Shown here: piece after piece, positions 24,241-34,334 of the stretch
How positions within the stretch are numbered: position 1 is the stretch's first letter
How the letters are laid out: every line of letters begins with the position of its first letter
Assembly (NCBI RefSeq): GCF_030272615.1
Contig: NC_081407.1
Span: 380,577,179 to 380,641,178, forward strand
Length of the DNA stretch: 64,000 nucleotides
From: Cryptomeria japonica
Taxonomy: Eukaryota; Streptophyta; Pinopsida; Cupressales; Cupressaceae
Direction of reading: 5' to 3'
Notes under the pieces: model-generated
Told to the model about the DNA's origin: nothing
The model's database searches: none
Seen by the model: the letters and a program-made list of their open reading frames with translations, nothing else
Translations under genes and position numbers: made by a program

Positions 24241-24480
24241 TGAATAGTGATGCATGCAGTCACACACACACATATATATGTAAATTCTCTCTCTCTCTAT
24301 CTCTCTCTCACAGACACATATATATGTAAATATGTGTCAATATATAAATGTATGCATATATATCTGACTTTATATATAATCACATATGTGTGTGTATATA
24401 TATATATATATACTCATTTGTGTATATGTGTGTGTGTATGTGTGTGCGCGTGCGTGTGCATATATATATAAATATGTATG
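24241..24480. repeat. Compound microsatellite (AC, CT, TA, GT runs)
   Basis: Successive runs: CACACACACACATATATATG near 24262, CTCTCTCT near 24287-24309, TATATATATATATA near 24395-24412, then alternating GT/TG with CG interruptions to about 24460. Confidence 0.9.
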
Positions 24481-24617
24481 TGTGGGTTCTTAAAGTATTA
24501 ATACATAATTGGAGCCCAGATATATGTGGACCCCATATAAAGGTATTCATACATATAAAACCCATATATATGTGGACCCCATTTGTTGATAGGAGGGAGC
24601 CAACTTAGTTGTATACA

Positions 24618-24836
24618 TGGTGAAGGGTGAAAGTTGACTGCCACCTTGTAAACAATTATGCATTTATTGATTGTATACGCATGGAAATTGCGAAGGGTGA
24701 GAGATGGCATCCACCTCCTATACAATTGTGCATGTATTAATTGTATACGCATAGCAATTGTGAAGGGTGAAAGGTGGCAGCCACCTCATATACATTTGTG
24801 TATGTATTAATTATATACGCATGTCAATTGTGAAGC
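24618..24836. repeat. Three-copy tandem repeat of about 80 bp
   Basis: Each unit contains GTGAAGGGTGAAAG-like and GCCACCT-like segments, then CAATTGTGCATGTATTAATTG and TATACGCATG-like sequence. The units differ by several substitutions. Confidence 0.8.
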
Positions 24837-25035
24837 GACATAATTATTAATTGCTCAATAAATGAAACAAGATGGAGGGAGAGAATAAATCAGGAGACAA
24901 TTATTAAAAAAATAGTGAAGTTGCTATTTAATGTGTTGGTGGGATATAGTTTCAGTTAGTTAAAAAACATTCCTTGCATAAATCCATAAGGTTTCTTCAT
25001 CTGTGTACCTGATGTGTATAGTGTTTGCAGAAGAA

Positions 25036-25806
25036 ATGGAAGCCACCTTCACCCTTTACACGACGAAACATTAGCTGACCTTTAGGGGCAAGATCACCGA
25101 TAAAAGGTTGAAGGCCGTATTCAAGTTCGGGGATGAAAAATTTCTTCGGTACTTGAAATTATTTCTGGGTGACTGTTTCATGAACACAGATCACCGGTAC
25201 TGAACGAATGCATACATCATGGCCATGGTGGCGGCTTGGGCTTGGCAAATTGGGAAAAGTTTAGAGAAAGTTAAATGGTTGTTGAAAGAAATTGTGGATG
25301 ATGATTGACTCCTGAATCTCGATCAAATTATCCTAATGATCGTTCAAAGGCTTGGATTTGAAGTGCATAAGTGAGAATTGGGTCATGGGGTTCCTACTTT
25401 TTTCCCCTTCCTTTGATGGGAAGTGGGGATGGATTGCAAGGCAAGGTCTGCCAAAACCACACTCGGATGGATGATGCTGGAGATGTGGCTCATTGAGAAG
25501 AAGAAGGCAGATTAAGGAATGTTGGGTGGTGCAGGTGAGGCAGTAGGTGAGGGAACATTGAGAGTTGTAGGTGAGGCAGGAGGTGAGGGAACATTGGGAG
25601 GTGCAGATGAGGTGGGAGGTGCAGGTGAGGTGACAAGAGAGGGAACGTTGGGAGGTGTAGGTGAGGCGACAGGAGAGGGAACGTTGGGAGGTGCAGTTGA
25701 GGTGGGAGTTGCATATGACACTGGTTATTGGTACGAAGTACCAGAGGTTCCTGAGGAGTCTGACAATGATGAAGACTATGTCTCCTCACCCAAACAAAAT
25801 AAGTGA
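25036..25806 (+). pseudogene. Unrecognised gene relic with a Gly/Glu-rich repeat tail
   Basis: I do not recognise this gene. One frame runs 257 codons from ATG 25036 to the stop at 25804-25806, broken by about six stops (TAG, four TGA, TAA) but with no frameshift. The N-terminal two thirds reads as a folded-protein-like sequence (KITDKRLKAVFKFGDEKFLRYLKLFLGD; TNAYIMAMVAAWAWQIGK). The last 95 codons (from 25519) hold imperfect repeats of a 15-16 residue unit, GEGTLGGAxEVGGA, encoded by a DNA tandem repeat. It ends in an acidic tail (EVPEESDNDEDY). A splice-acceptor-like TTTGCAG lies just before the ATG, so more exons may exist upstream. Confidence 0.45.
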
Positions 25807-26491
25807 ATGCAAGAATGAATGAATATATGTGTGTATGTGTGCAACATTTTTGGTAAGCATTATATTTGTCAATGTTTTAAATTAAAAGTAACAAAATACG
25901 TATATTTTTAGTGGGAATGGTTTCTGGGAATGCTTGTCAATACTTGGGAATACTTCGAAATGTTTCAGATTAAACGTTACAGTTCGTAAATGAGAAAATG
26001 TGAAATAACAGTGCGATGTAGAAAAATATGTATGCTAACAAGAACAATACCTATGTGCTTTTGTTGATTCTGGTCGACCGGTGTGCGTGTTTGCCACTCC
26101 GTGTTTTTGATTTTTGTTTTTCACTTGCACTGTATTTCTTTCAAATCCAACTCTTGCAATGAGATGAGAATTTTTGTTTTATGCATGGATTGCGTGGTTT
26201 CCCCCTTTTTAATGTGTTATTTTGAATTTGCATTTTTTGTCCATTGATTCTATAGAAGTAATTCATTTAAGCCTAATTTGATTTTTTTTGGCTGGAATTT
26301 GGTGGCCTTACACGGTTTTTGTCATCGTTGCAGGTTGGAGTTGGCATGAAGAGATGTGAATGAGATGGGACGGGTTGTACACAGGCGATGAAGTGTTGGG
26401 TACTATGCAAGGGGAAGGAGGTGTCGTGGCGTCGATGTGGACCCAAACTAGCCAAAATATGTTGTGTGAAGGGTCACAATTGTGTCCATGG
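25807..26491. other. Flank between the gene relic and copia-2
   Basis: No gene seen. A splice-acceptor-like CATCGTTGCAG at about 26322-26332 precedes a purine-rich stretch, so an old exon may lie here. copia-2 begins at 26492. Confidence 0.35.
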
Positions 26492-27890
26492 TGTTGCGAT
26501 TTGGCATAACTGATGCAGATGAGATGATGCAGGCGATGCATTTGAAGATGGATGATTGAACCGATAGAGGATAAAAGACTAAGATTTTGTGATTAGATGA
26601 CTTGATCAGTTATTTGTGTTGTCATTGATGGCAACTGATGTCAAATTATGATTACTGATGTTGTTGATGTTTTGGTTTGTCATCTAAGTGATTTGGTTTA
26701 CCGGAAGACATGGTTTACCAGCAAAGAACAAAAGATTGTGAATTAGGAATTCAACTGTTTTGCTTGAATCGAGTGATCAGTGATGATTGGTGATTTGCGG
26801 TTTGGAATGTGAGCTTGTATCATGGAAATGAGTATCTGACCAGAACTAGAACTTGTGATGACTACTGGAAGGCTTGTTTCTAATTTTTGATGAAGTTTTG
26901 CTAGGGTATAAGGACCGGTGAAGAAATCAGAAAACCGATAAATATTTTTGATATGGCGGTGTTCGACGACGAGTCTACATGAAGGTGGTAACACGACACA
27001 ACCTACGTGAATGATTTGATTGTTGTTTTATCGCGATTCAAGGAAGAATTTCTTGAGAAACAATGAAACACTTAGTGGAGTGTTTTGAGGTTTTGACTTT
27101 GGTACAAATCGGATTTTTGTGATGGGTTTTGATCAACCAATGATTGATATTGCATTGTAATTTGATGTAATGATCTGTTTATTGATTAGATATGATCTCT
27201 TATGATTTGTATTGTTATTTCATGATGTAATTAGGGTTTAGTGACTGGCCTAGTTGAGATGGCTATTTAGGATGACATAGTTGATGTTTATTATGTCGGT
27301 GGTCTTAAAATAATGTGTTGAGCCATCTAAGAGAAGATCGAGATCTGCTTGAGAGTTGCAGAGTGTTGAGCATAACTGGATCTGATTTAGCAAGTTGAGA
27401 AGTACAAGTAACATATCACTTTTTCACTGTTGTTCCCTAACAGTTGCAATAGGTTAAATCCCTTAACCGAGTAGGTCCTAACATGAGTTAAACATTTAAG
27501 TTCCCCAACAAAGTAGCTCTCAAAAAGAGTGGTAAATCCTCTCATGAGGTTGATCCTAACAGATCATCAAGCTCCTAACTGGGTGACTCCTAATAGGGCA
27601 TATTGTAAGCTCCTATTAGGGCGTACTTTAAAATAGCACAAATTCTTGTGGGTACTAACTCCCACCGTGGTTTTTCCCTATTTGGGTTTCCATGTCAAAA
27701 ATATGGTTTTCATGTGTGGAATGCTTTTCATGTGATGTTCTTGTTTATGTTTCATTTCATGCATTATTACCGATTACCAGTTATGATAGTTTATCAGAGG
27801 TTTATCAAAGGTTACCGGTACTGATAATAAGTTGGTAAGTATTTAGATTTATATGATTGCTTAAGTGGTGGAATAATTGATAGGTGTGAT
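26492..27890 (+). repeat. 5' LTR of copia-2, left part
   Basis: Aligns with 51078-52550 of the 3' LTR. It begins TGTTGCGATTTGGC. The conserved block CTTGTGGGTA...CCACCGTGGTTTTTCCC lies at 27645-27692. It is interrupted at 27890 by gypsy-2 and resumes at 46321. Confidence 0.92.
27886..27890. other. Target-site duplication of gypsy-2, left copy (GTGAT)
   Basis: GTGAT directly before TGTATGCGGG; the same five bases follow the right LTR at 46316-46320. The uninterrupted copia-2 3' LTR reads GTGGTAAATAAT at the matching place. Confidence 0.97.
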
Positions 27891-29370
27891 TGTATGCGGG
27901 AAAAGTGGGCTGGTAGAATTCAAAATGTGAAAATATGATTAAATTACTAGTCCACACACACACAGAGGACTTCTTAGTGCAAACTATGGAGTAACGTAGT
28001 ATTACTCAGCTTCCCAAGGAGGGTCCCATGGTTCTCTATCTCACAATGTCCCTCAAACCAATGTTTTGCTCTCAGATTACCGAGCAAAATGGTTTAGGGA
28101 TGGCAAATATGAGAACGAGAGATGCTTTGATAGATTTTACTACAAAATGGATGCTAAGCTATGTATGATCTTAGAAATGCAATAAACTAGATGGTAAGAT
28201 GACAAGGTTAGTATGAATACTATCCTAGCATACTATATTTAGTCTATGATTGAGCTAAAATGATAAAGAAATTACTCTAAACATGTATATTTAGACTATT
28301 TTCTATTCTTAAAGAGGCTAAATGATGAGCATAAAAATGATAAGAATGCTTGAAAGAATTTGAGCATAAGTGTAATGCTTCAAATTTAGAGGATTCTATA
28401 TAAAAATGGAGGAGTGAGAGCTCTATTTATAGCAAGAATAGGGCAATGGATGGTCAGGATTGAAAGATTCAATCAAGGGTTGAGTTTGAAAGTTGGGGAT
28501 CCATGTGCATGATTTGCACCAATGAAATGGTGACAAATGTCAACATAAGATTGGGTTAAAAAAAGGGGTTGGAGACATTGAATGCCTGAGAAGACCTCAT
28601 GGTTATCTAGAGGCTAAGGGTCAAGTCTAAGTTAGGATTACCCACTGGATTAGGAGTTAATCCAAGGATAAACCTTTGTGCAAATGATTAAGAGATAATC
28701 ATGGTCAAAGCATTAAAGGCCTGATGAGACCCTTGGGTTGGGTAGAGGTTGAGTCAAAACAAATGTTTTAACCATGTAGGAGGTTTTGGGTTAACCATTA
28801 ATGGTTATTGGAGACTTTGTGGATTAAGTGGTTGAAGGTTGAAAGCTTTCAAAGGTTATCAAAGACTTTGAGACATTTAGTGGTTGAAGGTTGAAAGCCT
28901 TTAATGGTTATTAAAGACTTTGAGGTTTGAGAAGTGACTTCCCTTTTGCTTAGGGATGTAACAAAGTTTAGAGGAGGGGTTTGGTTAATTAGAAGCGATT
29001 AGAGGATTCTAGAAGGGATTAGAAAGGGGTTTAGGATTTTGCAAGTGGATGGAGGGATAATAAGATTTAATTGAAATAAAGTAATTTAATTCAATTTGGT
29101 TCCTATTTGGGGAAATTAAATAAATTGGATTTATTCAATTTAGGATAACTATTTAATTAAATTTGAATTTAATTAAAAGTGGATAAGGGGATTTAATTGA
29201 ATAAAATGATTTATTCATTAAATGGTATAGTGAATTTTATTTAAATAAATTGAGTAATTTACTTAATAAAATAGAAGAATGTGGATAGTTTAATTAAATT
29301 GGATTTAATTAAATAGAGAAATGAACATAAAATATTCATTTAGGAATATGGTCATTTTTATACGTCTACA
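27891..29370 (-). repeat. 3' LTR of gypsy-2
   Basis: 1,480 bases, TG...CA. It pairs with 44837-46315. AT-rich blocks (TTTAATTAAATT type) fill 29050-29300, the first part of U3 on the element strand, as in gypsy-1. The minus-strand TATA box TATAAATAG lies at 28431-28423. Confidence 0.97.
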
Positions 29371-29384
29371 TTTTACCCCTCTTT
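29371..29384 (-). other. Polypurine tract of gypsy-2
   Basis: Reads AAAGAGGGGTAAAA on the minus strand, directly next to the 3' LTR. A short hairpin (TCTTTGAA at 29380-29387 with TTCAAAGA at 29410-29417) overlaps its inner edge, as in gypsy-1. Confidence 0.88.
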
Positions 29385-29753
29385 GAAGTGATGTGTGTGC
29401 ACATGTTATTTCAAAGAAAATGATGTGTTTTTGTGATTTATAGATCAAATGCAATTTTTGTGTCGCTCTTATGATTTGCCAGTCGTGCCCCAGATTTGAT
29501 TTGATGTGATGCCCCAGATTCGATATTTGATGGTGATACCCCTTCGGAAGATGAATCAATATTATTTATTTATTTATTTTTTTTGAAAATTTTTTATTTT
29601 AATTTGATGAAGTGCGTATGATGTGTATGATTTTGTGCATCTATAATGTGTGTAAATTGATTCATCTCCCGATAAGTTACAAATGTTTTGGTTTAGGGGA
29701 GACCGCGACCATATTACAGGTCCATTTGGCTAACCCTAATTTCATTTTCCTCC

Positions 29754-29760
29754 TATAAAA
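29754..29760 (+). promoter_or_regulatory. TATA box of the gypsy-2 antisense PMD gene
   Basis: TATAAAA in the context CCTCCTATAAAAGGGG, 81 bases before the ATG at 29835. It lies inside the element and outside the LTR, so the PMD gene appears to have its own promoter. The matching place in gypsy-1 has TATAAGA. Confidence 0.7.
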
Positions 29761-29997
29761 GGGGAAAAGGGCTCAAATTAGGTTCATTTGTGCTTTGTTG
29801 ACTTTGGAGAAAGAGAATTTGCTCTGGAGAGAAAATGTCGATTCCCTATCACAGACACCGATTCGAGCGCGTTCGGAGGTACCGGAGACCTGCAGCGCGT
29901 GGACCACCAGTAAGTCAACATTTTTGACCCTTTTTTGACTTTTTATTTTGTCGTTTTTAGTCATTTTTTGAATTTTAAAGTTCAAGTTTTTCGGTTT

Positions 29998-30470
29998 AGC
30001 GCATCTAAGGCTTAGTTTAGCGCATACAAAATTTAGAGTAGCGCGTCGAGTTCAATTTTAGGGGTCGCGTCCGAAAAAAATAGGCTAGCGTATAGAATTA
30101 TTAGGTTAGCGCGTGCAGGTAGAATAGCGCATGGAAAGTGTCAGGTAGCGCGTCCATTAGGCAGGTTAGCGTGTAGGCGTGACCTAGCACATAGGGGTCG
30201 CAGGGGTTCGCATGGGAAAGGGGGTTTAGCGCATAGGGTTAACCTAGCGCATAGGGCCAAACGGGTAGCGCCTAGGGGGGATAGATTAGCGTGTAGACAG
30301 AGTCTAGTGCATAGGGTAGGTTAGGTGGCGCATGGGGAGAAAAGATTAGCGTGTAGAGTCAGTCTAGCGCGTAGGATGGATAGATTAGCGCATAGGAGAG
30401 ATAGCCTAGCGTGTGGTAGGTTTTTAGCGCATTGAATAACTGTTTTAGCGCATCTGAAAAATTTTGCAGA
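29998..30470 (+). repeat. TAGCGCAT motif array in the PMD intron of gypsy-2
   Basis: About 22 copies of TAGCGCAT or close variants (TAGCGCGT, TAGCGTGT, TAGTGCAT), spaced about 20-25 bp, with unlike sequence between them. Most variants are CG to TG or CA changes. The reverse complement of the motif fills the gag leader at the other end of the element. Confidence 0.9.
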
Positions 30471-30649
30471 ATTGGCCGATTTGAAAATTTGTGTTGTTTG
30501 CCTATCGTGTTTTGATGAATTTATCCAATATGAGTGTTTGTATAACTTGTTTTGATTTGCGATTTTCTAAGTTATGTATAGATATCAATATGTTGTATTG
30601 ATCACAATATGATGTATTTGCGTGGTCTGTTTCAAGTTCAATGTGTGTG

Positions 30650-30830
30650 AAAGCCTAAGTTGTATTACAAGCCGATATGGGTTGGAAACTTGAGTTGTTT
30701 TACAAGCTGACATGGGTGGGAAAATTGAGTTGTATTACAAGTTTATGTGATTTTGGTACTTGAGTTGTTTTACAAGTTTTGATATGGTTTTTGAAAACTT
30801 GAGTTGTTTTACAAGTTTGATATGAAATGA
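30650..30830 (+). repeat. Tandem repeat near the PMD intron acceptor of gypsy-2
   Basis: About five copies of a 38-48 bp unit containing CTTGAGTTGTTTTACAAG followed by TTGATATGG-like sequence. It sits 120 bp before the exon-2 acceptor, as the CCAATTGACAACG repeats do in gypsy-1. Confidence 0.85.
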
Positions 30831-32893
30831 TAGGATTTTGAACTTTGATATAGATGAGCAAATTGTTTCATGTTGTTGATGTAAGATTGAATTTGATATC
30901 TTTGTTTTGATGTAGAAATTGATATTGGATTTGTTTTGCTTGTTGATAGGAGCGATTGGGCATGGTACAGTCGACGGAGAGATTCCCCAGACCGTGGACA
31001 TTGATACTGCGGTTGTCGCAGGTGGATTTGGACATTATTGAGAGATGTGGATTGACCTCTCTCTTGGATATGCCTCGGTTCACTGTGAACCGGGGGCTTT
31101 TGACAGCTTTGGCAGAGAGGTGGCATAGCGACACCAACACCTTCCATTTTGCGACGGGAGAGATGACAGTTACACCGGAGGACTGTTACCAGATTTTGTG
31201 CATTCCTGTGGTAGGGGCACTACTACCATATGAGCAGTCAGAGGAGGGTGGCACAGAGGCACTATGCCGCATATTCCAGGATGATGCAGTTTGTGGGTAT
31301 GAGATCCCCTAGCAGGAGTTCTTGGATCTGGACTATGCACCGCTGCCATCCGTACTAGCAGGTTTCATTGGGGGATTCCTTTGTCCTAATCGCAGGTCAA
31401 AGGGATTCTCGATGAGATGGGGGCTGGTTTTGGAGGAAATGGTCACACAGGGCTGGAGGTTTGCATGGGGGTCAGAGATGCTGGCTCATTTATACAGGAG
31501 CCTGCATGAGGTAGTATACCTTGGTTACGACAATTTGTCAGCTGGCATGACGTTGTTATAGGTATGGTGTTGGGAGCATATTCCAGCAGCGAGGCCATTA
31601 GCAGATAGGGACAGGCCCGTAGGTGCAGCATACGCCTACGGATACAGAGGTCTAGTTGTCCAACGTAAGCTGGGCAAACTAGAGCATTGGAAGAGGGTTT
31701 TTGACGATATTGATATGGTCACCTGGCGACCGTATACAGGCTGTGAGGTATGGGCTGAGGATGGGCTGGAGATGCTCTTTGTATTTATGATGAGGTACTT
31801 GATTGGGAGGACCCCGTACGTTATAGAGAGATTCCTGGTGACCCGAGTTTTGAGGTAGTTTGGGCGGCAGTAGGGTATTCTACAGGGAGTGTACCTTTAT
31901 GCATGGCAGCAGCAGGATATAGCAGATTGGGGGCCGATTATTGATAGTGTGGTGGCGACAAAGGAGTTTGTAGGGTTAGCTGGGTAGATATGGGACTATG
32001 CCCTAGAGATCCAGGATGTGGGCATGACAGATGAGTTCGCCCGTTTGTTTGCTGCACGAGCAGTGGCCAGGATCTCTGACCCGGAGGAGATGAGGCCAGC
32101 GTTTGATTCAGATGAGGAGGAGGGAGACGGGGGAGATGATGGAGATGATGGGGATGATGGAGGAGGAGGAGGTAGAGGAGCCAAAGGGAGGCGGGGATGT
32201 ATAGTGAGGAGAGGAGATAGAGGAGTAGATAGAGCAGTGAGACAGGGGAGGATAGACAGGGGGAGAGGTGGATTGGCTATTAGAGCCGGTGGAGAGGGGA
32301 GAGTGGGGGAGGCGTTAGCTGTAGTGGGTGGTGAGGATGAGCCTAGCCGACTAGTTTAGAGGAGGAGGACAAATGTGCTCCCACCTCCAGTACCGAGGAC
32401 AAGCCGAGTGGGAGGGATTCCTCCAGCACAGGTACCACTACGGGTTCGAGTCTTAGGACATATGGAGGATGTCCAGATGCAGACCTTACAGATTAGTGTG
32501 CAGCAGCTGCAGGCACAGATTTTGACTTATCAGCGATAGATTTCTCAGTTGACCACTGAGAGAGATACTAAGATAGAGCGATGGGGACGAGTGGAGGAGG
32601 TGGTGACTAGCATGCAGAGAGCAGTGACAGGTGGTCCCATGAGAGACACCCTGAGAGAGCTGGCGCTGAGGGCATAGGAGGTGGAGTATTATAGGCGGCA
32701 TTATGAGGCAGTCGTACCTAGGGACCGACGAGTACAGAGTTTTGCTCAGTCGAGATCTAGCCGATCTCGAGCTACTGGGTCACAGTCTGAGAGCTGAGGG
32801 GTGATGGGGCCACCGAGACAGGACCCTCCTGGAGATCCAAGGGTAGGTGCTTCTGGAGCGAGACCATCTCCATTAGGGGATAGTCATACTTGA

Positions 32894-32980
32894 GAGACAT
32901 GGTCTCTGTTGTATTTTTGAGCATTTTATTCATTGTACTGGGCACAGTTTTGACACATTTTGTACATTTGGATCATTTTT

Positions 32981-33054
<74 letters not shown>

Positions 33055-34334
33055 TGGCACTATTTTTGATCATGTGATGTGTATATGGATGCATGTTGAT
33101 GTGAGCTACTTCCTTTCTTTATGATGATGTAATGTTTACATAGATGATGTGATGTATGATGCAGGATGTATGCAATTATATGCTGTGAGATGTATTTTGA
33201 AAATGAGATGTATGTTTTGATATGCCACTTAATGTAATACGAGATGTAAAATGATATGTAATGATGTTAAAATGATATGCAAACATGTAAAATGATATGC
33301 AACTAATTGTAAAATGATATGCAATGATGTTTAAATGATATGCAATGATGGTTAAATGATATGCAACTACTTGTTTTTGAAGCATCCCTCATTCCATATT
33401 TGCCATCTGATAGAACCATATGTTTGCTTTCTTTGTAAATATCATCACTGAGCATTGATTTTTTTAGGATATGTTAAAAATTTATACAAGCATAATGGTA
33501 TAATTGAACCATAATGACCTGAGTAAAATTTACATGATATTTGATTTTGCAAGATAGCACCAGCATCAAGGTATAATTGAACCAGAATGACCTGAGTGCG
33601 CATTGCGTAAACAGACAAGGTTAGATCATTTATATGCGTGAAATGGAATCAAGCCTTCAGTGATATGTGATGTATCACGTCTCAAGGCAAATATTCACAC
33701 AATATAAGTGATCGCCTCCCAGATAGAAGACTAATAAAAATATTGAAGTTTCTCCATGATTTCTAGCTTTGAAGCATTTTATGAGATAAGGAGAAGATTC
33801 CAATAGTTTAAAAAGTTCAAAATGCAAAACTAGTTAAAATTTTATGCTATAATGCAACATTTAGTACTTCAGAAAATCATCCATCCTTGATATTTGTGTG
33901 AATTGTTTTTGTTTTGGTGGAATGCGGTAAGAGGATAGATACAGATGGATAACCCAGGATAGTGATTATGCTAAGTATGTCCTGAATGGATATATGCTAA
34001 GTGTTGGGCGATGGCCGATAGTGTTTTGATGTAATGTATAGTGATTTCCAAGCCATGGTGGAATGCAGTAAGAGGATAGATACAGATGGATAACCCAGGA
34101 TAGTGACTACGCTAAGTATGTCCTGAATGGATATATGTTAAGTGTTGGGCGATGGTCGATAGTGTTTTGATGGATAAAATGGCATGGTGATAGATAGAGG
34201 AGCCGTTCTTTCACAAGGGTGCCTGTTTACTAGGTTTTCACCATTGGTTTTTATTGTACTCTATATTTTTGCTTTTTCTGAATTTTTTGATTTTTTTTTT
34301 GATGGTTTTTGGCTTTTCCGTGCACTAGGCTACT
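32894..34334. other. gypsy-2 convergent spacer between the PMD and pol 3' ends, repeat-rich
   Basis: No gene. Holds a (TA)n microsatellite at about 32986-33052, an array of AAATGATATGCAA units at about 33235-33365, and a direct repeat of about 119 bp at 33916-34034 and 34057-34175 (about 95 percent identical by eye). The post-pol motif ATGGTGAAAACC (minus strand) lies at 34244-34233. Transcripts of pol and of the PMD gene converge here. Confidence 0.75.

Larger units (their letters stand above)
29835..32893 (+). pseudogene. Antisense plant mobile domain (PMD) gene in gypsy-2, two exons
   Basis: Exon 1 is 29835-29909 (25 codons, MSIPYHRHRFERVRRYRRP), with donor CCA|GTAAGT. The intron is 29910-30949 (1,040 bp) and ends TTGATAG. 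Exon 2 is 30950-32893 in phase 0 (647 codons plus TGA). Length would be 672 residues. Plant mobile domain, about residues 60-345: LLTALAERWHSDTNTFHF, GEMTVTPEDCYQIL, WGSEMLAHLYRSLHEVV, WCWEHIPAARP, YLIGRTPYVIERFL. Acidic/Gly run about 410-440, coiled coil about 530-575 (LQISVQQLQAQILTYQ), Ser/Arg-rich tail with GVMGPP. Nine in-frame stops (TAG at 31310, 31559, 31856, 31871, 31985, 32357, 32537, 32675; TGA at 32795) and no net frameshift. It is transcribed towards gag-pol. Family membership is clear; function in the element is unknown. Confidence 0.9.

Noticed and set aside
24348-24608. Cys/Val/Tyr-rich ORF over the microsatellite
   Set aside because: Encoded by alternating TA and GT repeats; chance translation.
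25490-25789. Minus-strand Pro/His-rich repeat protein
   Set aside because: Mirror of the tandem DNA repeat that is in frame with the plus-strand gene relic; the plus frame has the longer non-repeat part.
29998-30470. CRISPR-like array (short motif at regular spacing)
   Set aside because: The motif is only 8 bp, the spacers are shorter than in CRISPR, the organism is a plant, and no cas genes occur.
32018-32359. Separate Gly/Arg/Asp-rich protein on the plus strand
   Set aside because: It is in frame with the PMD exon 2 of gypsy-2 and is only the stretch between two stops.
32986-33052. Replication origin or scaffold site at the TA run
   Set aside because: A plain (TA)n microsatellite; nothing else supports a function.
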